Positions 1 to 7,436 of a stretch of 15,776 bases of DNA are shown here, piece after piece. Numbering within the stretch: position 1 is the first letter of the stretch; every line of letters starts with the position of its first letter. Source of the stretch: JAGOSA01 sp039795715 (GTDB lineage Bacteria > Patescibacteriota > Minisyncoccia > Phycocordibacterales > UBA9973). Location of the stretch: positions 1 to 15,776 of the forward strand of contig JBDKLD010000006.1 of assembly GCA_039795715.1 (NCBI GenBank). The letters are read 5' to 3'. Below the pieces are notes generated by a model, which saw only the letters and a program-made list of their open reading frames with translations, did not search any database and was not told where the DNA came from. Both the position numbers and the translations under genes were made by a program.

Positions 1-1457
1 AGGAAGCTTGCTGTGTCTTCGGACTTCATCATCCACCAAGCCTCGTCGACGACGAGCAGACGCTTTTTGATGTCACGACGAACAGCATTCCAGATATAGT
101 GCGTGACGATGTACATAGCGACTGGCTTGAGCTCGTCTTCCATGTCGCGGACAGAGAAAACCACGAACTTTTTATTGATGTCGATATTGGTTGGCTGGTT
201 GATGAAGTTTGCCCACGATCCACGAGTGTATTTGGTGAGGCGCTGGATGATAGACTCGCTCCCCTCCATACCAGAGAGCACCATTTCAAAGTCAGAGAGT
301 AGTGGTGGTTCGATATTGGCAAAGTCAGAATCGGGGGTGATGTCCTTGATGGCATAGGTTTCGGTGACTGCGCGGTCGATCACGGCATCTTCTTCTGGTG
401 TCAGCCCACCGAGCATGATACGGAAAAGCCCGACGAGGTTGATAGTGTTTGATCTCAAAATATCGGCAGCGGTTTCATCTTCTCGTGGCACAGGCAAATC
501 AAATGGATTGATATGGTGTTCAGATGAGAGTGCGATGTTGAAAAATCGTCCACCGACAGCTTCAGCGAGATAGAGGTATTCGTGTTCAGGGTCGATGACG
601 ATGACTTCTGTATCAAACATGAGCGTACGGAGAATTTCGAGCTTGGTTGTATATGATTTTCCAGAGCCGGATTTAGCGAAAATAATCGAGTTGTAGTTTT
701 CGAGAGAAAAGCGGTCGAAAATAACAAGCGAAGCATTGTGGCGGTTGACGCCGTAGAGAATACCTTTGTCTGAGGTCAGATCAAAAGAAACGAAAGGGAA
801 AATAGACGACAACGGCTCGGAGTTGAGCTTTTGGTGGACATTGAGCTGGTCATTGCCCATTGGGAGCGTGCTATTGAAGCCGTCTTCTTGGAGAAAGAGC
901 GCAGGCTTGAAGTAGACGAGGCGAGATTCGAGGATGGACTTCATTTCATTTTCGGTTTTGAAGAGGTCATTTTCATTGTCACCATAAATAGTGACATAGA
1001 GTCCAACATCAAAAATCTTCTCTTGGGCTTGTTGGAGGTTGTCGCGGAGAGATTCGAGGTCGCGGTAAGCTGTGTCGAGTACGGGGTCACGCACGAGTCC
1101 CCTAGCCTCTCGAGCATTGATTTGGCTTTGGACTTCGGCGACTTTTTTCTGAAATGTGCGCAGAATTTTCGTGGTCTCGATCGGGTGAATGAAAATAGAA
1201 ACGTCAAAAATCTTGTCGAGGTTGATGATCGGTGAAAACCAATTGTCGGTGAGGTAACGTGGATATGAAATGACGAAGTATGTACGAGCGATCTTACCAC
1301 CGAGGTTAATAGACTTTGGCTCAACTTTGAGTGCTGGTGGCGCAATCATGTCTTGGAATTCCAAGGTTGCTGCCTGGTAGATTTCTTGTGGCAGAGTCGG
1401 CAAAGCCGTTGTTGTATCGGTACCCTTTTTATTTAAAAGTGAATCAAAAATTCCCAT
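1..1457 (-). CDS. virB4: VirB4/TraC-type secretion ATPase, C-terminus cut by window edge
   Basis: This is the hexameric AAA+/RecA-type ATPase that energises type IV secretion machines at the cytoplasmic membrane. Reading from the ATG at 1457 gives 485 open codons to the edge, beginning MGIFDSLLNKKG. Residues about 45-240 form the VirB4 N-terminal domain (YFVISYPRYL near 70-80, then a charged helical stretch rich in Arg, Gln and Glu). Walker A is AKSGSGKS at 261-268, followed by the IVIDPEHEY strand typical of VirB4/TraC. Walker B is LLVVDEAWWMM with Asp471 and Glu472. The last motifs and the C-terminal end lie beyond base 1, so roughly the final fifth of a usual protein of this family is missing. 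The start is one base after the stop of the TraC-like gene, with no Shine-Dalgarno sequence and no TATAAT-like box, so it is probably co-transcribed and translationally coupled. Family assignment is very secure. The transported substrate is unknown. Confidence 0.95.
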   Translation of the reverse strand, partial: MGIFDSLLNKKGTDTTTALPTLPQEIYQAATLEFQDMIAPPALKVEPKSINLGGKIARTYFVISYPRYLTDNWFSPIINLDKIFDVSIFIHPIETTKILRTFQKKVAEVQSQINAREARGLVRDPVLDTAYRDLESLRDNLQQAQEKIFDVGLYVTIYGDNENDLFKTENEMKSILESRLVYFKPALFLQEDGFNSTLPMGNDQLNVHQKLNSEPLSSIFPFVSFDLTSDKGILYGVNRHNASLVIFDRFSLENYNSIIFAKSGSGKSYTTKLEILRTLMFDTEVIVIDPEHEYLYLAEAVGGRFFNIALSSEHHINPFDLPVPREDETAADILRSNTINLVGLFRIMLGGLTPEEDAVIDRAVTETYAIKDITPDSDFANIEPPLLSDFEMVLSGMEGSESIIQRLTKYTRGSWANFINQPTNIDINKKFVVFSVRDMEDELKPVAMYIVTHYIWNAVRRDIKKRLLVVDEAWWMMKSEDTASF

Positions 1458-1458
1458 A

Positions 1459-2097
1459 TTATTGTGCGGACGAGAGTCCCTCGCCTGGGTTAAATGCCTT
1501 ATAGAAAAGTTCGACTATTTCTTCACTGCCAAGCTGGGCAGTTCTCACGCCAACACGCGAAAGTCCTTGGGTGACGACGGCGATGCGTTGCTCGAGCTGA
1601 CTGCGAGCTTCTTCGAACTGGGTGGTGTCGATGGCTACCCTTCCCGTACTACTCTTTTTGCCAAAACTCGAGAGTAGTCCACCGATGCCTTTTGAGGCAG
1701 TGAGAGTAACAGGGCTAAATGAGACAACGACAAAAAAACTTTTTTCCATAATATTGGTTTGCTCAGAAAAAGCTCGGATGAATTCGATGTACTCCTTTGT
1801 TTGGATTTTGAGTAGTGGCTCAACTTGGTCTTGCATGCGCGCTTCGAGTGTCGCCAAGTATGGTCGCATGTCACGACGGCGTGACTGGATGACGATTTGC
1901 GTGGAAAACTCTAGCGTATTGAGAAAGTTTTGAAATTGCATGAGGATACCGATCTGCTCATCAGCTGACTTGAGCGACAAGTTTACTGAGGTGGCGAGTA
2001 GAATAGCCCGCAAGCCACCATCTTTGAGAACCATGATGCCATCGCGTACTTCACTAATCGCAATAAAGTTTTGAGTCGGTTTGCCGACAGGTGCCAT
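1459..2097 (-). CDS. Stand-alone TraC/VirB4 N-terminal-domain-like protein
   Basis: A soluble protein of 212 residues (215 if TTG at 2106 is used) that I recognise as the TraC N-terminal-like protein found next to prgI and virB4 in CPR genomes. It begins MAPVGKPTQNF and continues with EVRDGIMVLKDGGLRAILLA, then a helix (DEQIGILMQFQNFLNTLEF), a strand (TQIVIQSRRRDMRPY) and KSFFVVVSFSP. This pattern resembles the platform-binding N-domain of TraC/VirB4 ATPases. It has no Walker motifs, so it cannot be an ATPase by itself. It probably docks VirB4 to the PrgI/VirB6 membrane platform, which is an inference. Start choice is uncertain. TTG at 2106 has AGGG 5 nt upstream, while ATG at 2097 has TATTAT 8 nt upstream, the arrangement seen at other genes here. 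I favour ATG. It follows prgI by about 33 nt and precedes virB4 by one base. Confidence 0.85.
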   Translation of the reverse strand: MAPVGKPTQNFIAISEVRDGIMVLKDGGLRAILLATSVNLSLKSADEQIGILMQFQNFLNTLEFSTQIVIQSRRRDMRPYLATLEARMQDQVEPLLKIQTKEYIEFIRAFSEQTNIMEKSFFVVVSFSPVTLTASKGIGGLLSSFGKKSSTGRVAIDTTQFEEARSQLEQRIAVVTQGLSRVGVRTAQLGSEEIVELFYKAFNPGEGLSSAQ

Positions 2098-2105
2098 ATG
2101 AGACA

Positions 2106-2111
2106 ATAATA
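2106..2111 (-). promoter_or_regulatory. Candidate -10 box (GGG-TATTAT) for TraC-like gene
   Basis: TATTAT lies 8 nt before the ATG at 2097 and is preceded by GGG. It matches the spacing and the GGTAT form of the other start-proximal boxes in this window. An alternative reading treats the AGGG at 2112-2115 as a Shine-Dalgarno sequence for TTG at 2106. Confidence 0.4.
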
Positions 2112-2130
2112 CCCTAGTTTAGTTTATAAT

Positions 2131-2538
2131 CTACTGCTTTTTTGAAGCATCGAGCACGTCGAGGCTCCAAGAAATGTCTTTCAGTCGTGATTCGGATAGT
2201 TTCGTGATGAGTGGGTCAGCTCCTTTTGCTGTTGTTGTTTTGCCGGCGTTTTTCTGGGTTGGTGATTTGTGCCAAACGTACAATTTTGATGCTAACTGGT
2301 AGCGAATCCAGGCTTGCATGATGGTGATGAATGGTCGATTGTAGACTTTGTAGAAAGCGAGCAACAGAGCGAGAAGCGCGGCCCCAAGCCCAATTGGAAT
2401 TCCGATGAGTAACGGCAGAGTTTTAAAAGAAAGGTATGCCATAAATGCGCCACCAAGCATGTAGATAAATTGCTTGAAGGTAAATGGCCCAAATATTTTG
2501 TCTTCAATATCGATGAATTGCGGTGTCCTAAACTGCAT
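2131..2538 (-). CDS. prgI: PrgI-family (VirB3-like) membrane protein
   Basis: A 135-residue inner-membrane component of type IV secretion systems, of the PrgI family first named in Gram-positive conjugation operons and regarded as a VirB3 counterpart. The N-terminus reads MQFRTPQFIDIEDKIFGPFT, a classic PrgI signature. Two adjoining hydrophobic helices follow, about residues 24-42 and 43-63. Next comes the NRPFITIMQAWIRY amphipathic segment and a KLYVWHK motif, with a polar, Lys/Thr-rich C-terminus. I chose the ATG at 2538. An in-frame GTG at 2571 would add 11 residues but lies inside the terminator hairpin, and the family starts at the FRTPQFI segment. TATGAT ends 6 nt before this ATG, suggesting a leaderless transcript. 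It sits directly ahead of the TraC-like and virB4 genes, which is the canonical order. The family call is secure. Confidence 0.93.
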   Translation of the reverse strand: MQFRTPQFIDIEDKIFGPFTFKQFIYMLGGAFMAYLSFKTLPLLIGIPIGLGAALLALLLAFYKVYNRPFITIMQAWIRYQLASKLYVWHKSPTQKNAGKTTTAKGADPLITKLSESRLKDISWSLDVLDASKKQ

Positions 2539-2544
2539 ACATAT

Positions 2545-2550
2545 ATCATA
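2545..2550 (-). promoter_or_regulatory. Candidate -10 box (TATGAT) for prgI
   Basis: TATGAT ends 6 nt before the prgI ATG, so the predicted transcript would begin at or next to the start codon. It lies only 4 nt after the terminator hairpin. No convincing -35 is seen, and the expected -35 position falls inside the hairpin. Confidence 0.45.
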
Positions 2551-2554
2551 TACT

Positions 2555-2580
2555 AAAAAACGCGTTTGCACGCGTTTTTT
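2555..2580 (-). terminator. Intrinsic terminator with GCAA tetraloop after the 260-residue gene
   Basis: Two perfect 11-nt arms (AAAAAACGCGT and ACGCGTTTTTT) flank a 4-nt loop. Read on the minus strand the loop is GCAA, a stable GNRA tetraloop, and the 3' arm ends in six T. On the plus strand the loop would be TTGC, so the minus strand is the better direction, although the A/T flanks could allow bidirectional use. The 5' arm begins with the last base of the upstream TAA stop codon (2580-2582). It separates the upstream genes from prgI. Confidence 0.8.
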
Positions 2581-3362
2581 TACTGAACTATTTCTCGGTA
2601 TGGGTCTGAGGGAGACTTTTTTTCTTGGGCTTCTAAAATTGTGGCTTGAGTCGGGATTGGTTTTTTGTCTTCATACCTAGTTTTTTCTGGTGGGCTGATT
2701 ACCGTGCTGTTGAGTTTTGATTTTATCAGGTGAGAAAATTGACTTGGACTGGCTTTGGGTGGATTTTCGAGAGTGGAAAGCAGTCCTTCGCGGTCGAGAT
2801 CAGCGCCATCGCTCGTCTCAGGCGCATCTTCGTTTATCACCACCCCAGAGTGCGCGAGTACTTGTTTCTCTATTGATGCCGCGGCTGTGCTTGGTGGGAC
2901 AGATACCTCGGTTGGTGGATGTTCGGCAGTTAGCTCGATGCCTGTTTTCAAGAAAATATTTTCCATTGGCTTTTCTTCTGTTGCTGTGTCCTCTGTTGCT
3001 TCGCCCTCAGCCCCGACCCTATTAAGCTCAGCTTCATCTTCTGATGCCAAGAAATCAATCAATGCTTGGCGAACATTCTTGAATATTTTTTCATTTACAT
3101 CAGCGATGATGTTGCCAATTATTTCATTCGGCAAATTGAGCTCCTGCTTGAGGCTTTTGGAATATTCATCTGGGTGAACGATGCCGACGAGCACCATAAC
3201 GGTTTCGATCTGCAGTGTCCCCATCTGGTCTACATGCAATCCATATTTTTTCCCAATTGTAGCTATCTCTTGATCCCAATGTATCGTCTTGAGTGAATCT
3301 TGAATATACGAAGGCAACTGAGCAACTCTATCGGCTATTATTTTTTTTGTTTCTTCATTCAT
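2580..3362 (-). CDS. Conserved-looking soluble protein of unknown function, secretion cluster
   Basis: A 260-residue protein with no recognised catalytic motif. Residues 1-105 look like a compact helical domain, with IGKKYGLHVDQMGTLQIET near 36-54, GIVHPDEYSKSLKQEL near 60-74 and VNEKIFKNVRQALIDFL near 89-105. I have an impression of similar N-terminal domains in other Parcubacteria proteins but cannot name a family. Residues 106-260 are low-complexity, rich in Glu, Ala, Thr, Pro and Ser, and probably disordered. There is no signal peptide, membrane helix or Cys, so it is likely cytoplasmic. The position between the VirB6-like gene and prgI suggests an adaptor or assembly role, which is inference only. 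It starts 18 nt after the VirB6-like stop with neither a Shine-Dalgarno sequence nor a clear TATAAT-like box, so it is probably co-transcribed with virB6-like. Its stop codon is fused to an intrinsic terminator. Confidence 0.85.
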   Translation of the reverse strand: MNEETKKIIADRVAQLPSYIQDSLKTIHWDQEIATIGKKYGLHVDQMGTLQIETVMVLVGIVHPDEYSKSLKQELNLPNEIIGNIIADVNEKIFKNVRQALIDFLASEDEAELNRVGAEGEATEDTATEEKPMENIFLKTGIELTAEHPPTEVSVPPSTAAASIEKQVLAHSGVVINEDAPETSDGADLDREGLLSTLENPPKASPSQFSHLIKSKLNSTVISPPEKTRYEDKKPIPTQATILEAQEKKSPSDPYREIVQ

Positions 3363-3380
3363 TTTATTTTGTCAGAGGAC

Positions 3381-6300
3381 TTATGTTGTTGATGATGGAC
3401 CAAATGGATTGTAGGTAGTGTTGGTTTTGCTTGTGTCGGTAGTAGTTTCAGTAGTAGTGTTGGTGTTCGTGGTGTTCATCTCTGTGTTAGCATTACTGAT
3501 TCCCATGTCCGTAGTCGGCTCGGTTGTTGGTTCGGTATTTCCCGCTGGCTTAATTGGTGGAGTAGCTTGTGCTGGTCCCTCTGCCGGTTCCCTTCTCATG
3601 AAGCCTTGGACTTCTTTGCGTTCTGGAATTACAGTATTTTTTGTGTTACTAGCTGTACTGTTATTGCTTGCCACCTTGCCTGTCGTACTCACTGTGTTTC
3701 CTGTAGTTCTAGCTGTTTTGGCAATTTCATTTACGGTACTGAAAGCTCTGTTCTGGTCTGCTCCGCTTGTTGTTGACTGGTTACGCATATCCCGGTTGCT
3801 TGTTTGGTCAGGTTTGTAGCCAACTTGAGTTTCTCTATATGCTTTCTTCCATATCTCACCTTTACCCACGCCACCACCAACGTTGAGATCTATCTTACTG
3901 TTACTAATATTTATTTGAGGCGTACTACTGTCACCTTTTAGATTGATTACTTTACTATCCCCAATATCTTTTTTATGTTCATCTACTCCACTGATGCCGT
4001 CGACTCCTTTTCCTGTCGACTCGGAGCCCCCACTACCTTTGTATGTATAGTTTACCATTGGCGCTGATGCTCTAGGACCTCCGCTCTCTGTTTTCTCCAC
4101 TGTTTGTGTTTCTGGTTTTGGTTCGTTGCCCGAAGGAATGTTTGGGGTATTTTTTACCGCATTCGTAACGTCAGCGTTGCTATTGACGACAACAATTTTA
4201 GGAACTTCAGTTGGCTTGCTCTCTACTGTGCCAAATTTATTCGCCATGACGATGTTGTTCGCTTTGTCTTTGTTGTCTGCTGGTTTTGTCTCCCCTGTTT
4301 TAATTACTGTTTCTCCTGTCGTGACCAAAGGTGTTGGGTTTGTCGTGGTCTGAGGATTTACTTCTATGCCAGCTGTGTTCGATGTCGTAGCCACAGGTGC
4401 ATTTGTTGTGGTTTGAGGATTTTCCGTTATGCCACCAGTGCCAGATGAGGTGCCTGTAGATGTACCGTTTGTCGTGGTTGGGTTAGTGCCTGTATCAGGT
4501 CCGTCAGGGAACGTTTTTTTATCATTAGGAGCAAATACGTCTGGTTGGTTTTGCGAATTGTCAGGACTCGGAGGTTTTTGAGCTGGCTGTACTGGATTGA
4601 TAATTGGTTCAGAGAAGCTTGAATTGTAGCCCCGGCCGAATGGTTGGTAATTGCTATTGTTATTTTGAGAATTTGCGTTGTTGTTTTCGTTGCCAGAATC
4701 TTTCTTGTCGTCTTTTTTCTTATCTTTTTTATCTTCAGCTTTTTCGTCTTTACCCATTACTTTTTTGAGTTCATCTGCGAGTATTTCTTGGTCGGTCTTG
4801 CTTGCCTTTTGGTTCTTTCTAATTTTATTTATTGATTCTTTTCTAGCTTTACCACTAAATGTTGTTGCTTTGGTAAATGCACCAACCCCAGCACCAATTT
4901 TTGCTCCAAGGGCTGCCCCAACAGCCGTACCTAATACTGGAACAAATGATCCAGCTACTGCACCGATTGCAGCTCCCGCCGCTGCTTTTCCAGCTGCCCC
5001 ACCTGCCATCTGTACCTCGAGGTAATTACTTGATTCAAGATCTTTCGCGTAGCGCTCCTTTCTTTGGTTATTTTCAAAACCAATTTTCTTTATTTGGTCT
5101 TCTACGTCATCTTTTGCCGATTTACTCTTTGCTTTTGCTGCAGCTTTTACAGCCTCAGCATCTTTAAGTTCACTGCCACCCTTTGCTTTCCTTGTCTCTT
5201 CATCGTCGTCTGCGGTGATACCCTTTGCCTTCTCTATTTCCCTGACTTTTACAGAAGCCTCATCTGCCTCCTGATCAATTTTTTTCTTTTTGAGCTCAAG
5301 ATCTGATAAATCTGTTTTTAGTTTGTTGGTATCCCTAACCTCAAGAAGTTTTGTAACTGCCATTTCTTTTTCAACTTGTTTCTTTTTTTGTTCCACGTAA
5401 CCACCCTTAAGCTCTTCTTTTCTGAAAGATTTAAGTCCAAGTGTTTGATTCATGTTGTAACCTGTCCCTTTGCCGACAGCGTCACCGAGTTTTGTGTTGC
5501 GCATATCATACGTGGCTTTCTGAGCTTTGTCTCCGACGAGTGCCATGTTTCTTCCAGCGGCACGTACTAAACTATTTTTGCTATTTGCCCATTTTTCTCC
5601 ACGAGAAAGCATGGCATTACCAGCTACTCCACCAATGTATTTTCTACCAATCATAGACGCCCCTCCCGTCGCAATTCCAAGCGCGGCGCCACCGACAAAA
5701 CTACCGACTTTTCCGAGTGTTTCGCCAAAATCTCCAGCAAGTGATTCTGCCATACTTTTGGTCTTCAACAACAAGAAAGAGATAACTGCAAGTGGTATCA
5801 AGACAATCATAAATCTACCTGTCGTTGTTTGATTACCTATCGAGCCAACGAGTGACGGACCATTCAGGAAAGAAATAATCAAATAAATCATGAGCATTGC
5901 GATCACAGGCATGATAGACATTTCAACCAAGCTTTTCAGCCAAGCATCAAAATCAAGATATTTCTTACCTGCTTGGCCACCGACGGTTTTGAGCGCAGGC
6001 ATAGCAAGGGACAAGAACGCCAGTGGCGCAAATATCATAGCCAGCCAAATACCAGCAGTTCGCGCAATAAAGAGCCATGCCAATGAGAAAAATACGTATG
6101 CAGCGACGAGGTTGACGATTGCGCCAACAAAAGAGAAAAGCGCGTAATAGCCTGCAAATTCACCTGCTGACATCTGGGTGCCAGTACTTATTGGCCCAGC
6201 CGGAGAGTCAATAGTCATGGTGTCTGCGATCCCATCGAAAATTTTTATTGGATTGAACTTTGCCGCAAAAGCTACAGAGATGCCTTTGTCGCCTGATGGT

Positions 6301-7361
6301 GCCTTGATCTCTTGTTGGGTACCTTGCGTACTTTTGACCGTGATGCTGTTGTAGAAAAAACGAGAAGTGATGTTGCCGAAATCAACAATAACTTTAGTTA
6401 AAAAGAGACTGAAGTTGATCGTGAGAGCGACCAAGATCACCATGCCGATCAGTCTCTCTTTTTTCTGCCCGAGAATAGTAGTAATTGCAACGAAAACTAA
6501 AATAAATATAAAGAAAATATTTGCCAAGTCGCGCATGATACGCCAGCCATCAGTCACAAAACTGTGGTCACTCACGGGATATGAACTGCTGTTGATCGAA
6601 TACCCTATCCCCCAGTCCATGATGTTACCCGCGAGTGCCATGACAACTGATGTTGGCGTAAATATGACGTAGTAAATAATCTGCGCGACACAACCCATAA
6701 TGGAAGAATCTGCTGAAATGAAACCACAAGATGGGAGGCCGGTTTTTGGGTCGGTTTGTGCAACGCTTTGGACTTGTCCTGAATATATATTTATTGCTGG
6801 CGCACTTGAAAGTGAGGTTCCTGATGCGGGTGATGTTTGCGCGGTCTGAGTATCCATCAAATGCATTTTGTTATTACTATCAATAATTACAAGCGCAATT
6901 ATATAATTTTTGGCTGGTGTTAGTGTAAAATTTGGTGGACCAGACGGCATTGTTCTTTGTGTTACAGCATTACTAGTATCAATAGGAACGGGAACTACAC
7001 CAACAAATTGTGGGCCTCCTGCTTCATTACTTAAAATAACAATCATAGCAGCCTGGCTGTTTTGCGCAGTCTGGCCACCTTTGAGGTTGCTCCAAATAGC
7101 TGCACTGCTATTACTCTGAATATCAAACTTTACTCCTATGTTAAAACCGTCTGTATATTTTGTTACACCAGTTACTGTATAAAGGACCCCACTAATACCA
7201 TTTACAATACCCGTAAGATAACCAACTGAGGACAGATTACTTGCAGTAATCTGTCCTGTAAGTTGCGCCTCCGCCTTCTTTACATTGACACTAAAAAACC
7301 CCGCTACCAAAAAAATGGTAAGGAAAATAGCTTTAAGTATCCGATGATCCTTGCTTTTCAT
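3381..7361 (-). CDS. Giant VirB6/TrbL-like membrane protein with long variable tail
   Basis: A 1326-residue polytopic protein, probably the VirB6-like channel component of the secretion system. In order: a signal peptide (about 1-32, ending KKAEA); a probably extracytoplasmic, strand-rich domain (about 33-220); hydrophobic helices near 225-248, 278-298, 303-328, 402-428, 430-455, 483-502 and 516-533; a Lys/Glu/Ala-rich charged helical segment (about 645-785); a Gly/Ala segment resembling a glycine zipper (about 785-828, GGAAGKAAAGAAIGAVAG onward); a Lys/Asp-rich stretch; then a low-complexity Asn/Pro/Thr/Gly-rich tail from about 885, ending NPFGPSSTT. Classical VirB6 is about 300 residues, so this is an extended form comparable in concept to the large VirB6 paralogues of Rickettsiales. 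ATG at 7361 is chosen, and TTG codons at 7370 and 7367 are alternatives. GGTATACT lies just upstream. VirB6-like identity rests on topology and neighbours, because sequence conservation in this family is weak. Confidence 0.85.
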   Translation of the reverse strand: MKSKDHRILKAIFLTIFLVAGFFSVNVKKAEAQLTGQITASNLSSVGYLTGIVNGISGVLYTVTGVTKYTDGFNIGVKFDIQSNSSAAIWSNLKGGQTAQNSQAAMIVILSNEAGGPQFVGVVPVPIDTSNAVTQRTMPSGPPNFTLTPAKNYIIALVIIDSNNKMHLMDTQTAQTSPASGTSLSSAPAINIYSGQVQSVAQTDPKTGLPSCGFISADSSIMGCVAQIIYYVIFTPTSVVMALAGNIMDWGIGYSINSSSYPVSDHSFVTDGWRIMRDLANIFFIFILVFVAITTILGQKKERLIGMVILVALTINFSLFLTKVIVDFGNITSRFFYNSITVKSTQGTQQEIKAPSGDKGISVAFAAKFNPIKIFDGIADTMTIDSPAGPISTGTQMSAGEFAGYYALFSFVGAIVNLVAAYVFFSLAWLFIARTAGIWLAMIFAPLAFLSLAMPALKTVGGQAGKKYLDFDAWLKSLVEMSIMPVIAMLMIYLIISFLNGPSLVGSIGNQTTTGRFMIVLIPLAVISFLLLKTKSMAESLAGDFGETLGKVGSFVGGAALGIATGGASMIGRKYIGGVAGNAMLSRGEKWANSKNSLVRAAGRNMALVGDKAQKATYDMRNTKLGDAVGKGTGYNMNQTLGLKSFRKEELKGGYVEQKKKQVEKEMAVTKLLEVRDTNKLKTDLSDLELKKKKIDQEADEASVKVREIEKAKGITADDDEETRKAKGGSELKDAEAVKAAAKAKSKSAKDDVEDQIKKIGFENNQRKERYAKDLESSNYLEVQMAGGAAGKAAAGAAIGAVAGSFVPVLGTAVGAALGAKIGAGVGAFTKATTFSGKARKESINKIRKNQKASKTDQEILADELKKVMGKDEKAEDKKDKKKDDKKDSGNENNNANSQNNNSNYQPFGRGYNSSFSEPIINPVQPAQKPPSPDNSQNQPDVFAPNDKKTFPDGPDTGTNPTTTNGTSTGTSSGTGGITENPQTTTNAPVATTSNTAGIEVNPQTTTNPTPLVTTGETVIKTGETKPADNKDKANNIVMANKFGTVESKPTEVPKIVVVNSNADVTNAVKNTPNIPSGNEPKPETQTVEKTESGGPRASAPMVNYTYKGSGGSESTGKGVDGISGVDEHKKDIGDSKVINLKGDSSTPQINISNSKIDLNVGGGVGKGEIWKKAYRETQVGYKPDQTSNRDMRNQSTTSGADQNRAFSTVNEIAKTARTTGNTVSTTGKVASNNSTASNTKNTVIPERKEVQGFMRREPAEGPAQATPPIKPAGNTEPTTEPTTDMGISNANTEMNTTNTNTTTETTTDTSKTNTTYNPFGPSSTT
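4321..4450 (-). repeat. Diverged 63-66 nt tandem repeat in the virB6-like tail
   Basis: Two adjacent units begin near 4321 and 4387. They encode ENPQTTTNAPVATT and VNPQTTTNPTPLVTT, about 21-22 residues per unit. The units differ at scattered bases and by one codon, so this is an old in-frame duplication within the Thr/Asn-rich tail rather than a mobile element. Confidence 0.6.
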
Positions 7362-7372
7362 TATCAACAATA

Positions 7373-7378
7373 AGTATA
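7373..7378 (-). promoter_or_regulatory. Candidate -10 box (GG-TATACT) for the virB6-like gene
   Basis: GGTATACT lies in the roughly 66-nt gap after the 811-residue gene. TATACT ends 11 nt before the ATG at 7361, or 5 nt before TTG at 7367, implying a leader of only a few bases at most. A short perfect dyad, CAGATTTATCTG (7382-7393), falls in the expected spacer region. TTGCGA lies about 20 nt upstream of the box, too far for a good -35. Confidence 0.5.
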
Positions 7379-7436
7379 CCGCAGATTTATCTGAAAAGTC
7401 GCAAAATGTGTGAGAAAAACCTAGCCAAGAATTACT

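Noticed and set aside
1..736. Short minus-strand frames at 29-355 and 455-736 as separate small genes.
   Set aside because: They are out-of-frame shadows of the VirB4 frame, which is open from 1457 to the left edge with intact Walker A and Walker B motifs.
1459..2097. A frameshifted or broken virB4 gene split into the TraC-like and ATPase parts.
   Set aside because: The ATPase has its own start and its own N-terminal domain, and the small protein ends cleanly with a stop one base before the next ATG. Both look like intact genes.
2539..2571. An 11-residue longer PrgI starting at GTG 2571.
   Set aside because: The GTG lies inside the terminator stem-loop, the added residues are not family-like, and the ATG at 2538 begins the conserved PrgI segment with a TATGAT box 6 nt upstream.
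3418..5306. Several plus-strand frames rich in Val, Leu and Phe that look like membrane proteins.
   Set aside because: They are complements of the Thr/Asn/Lys-rich low-complexity tail of the virB6-like gene, which yields hydrophobic antisense translations as a composition artefact.
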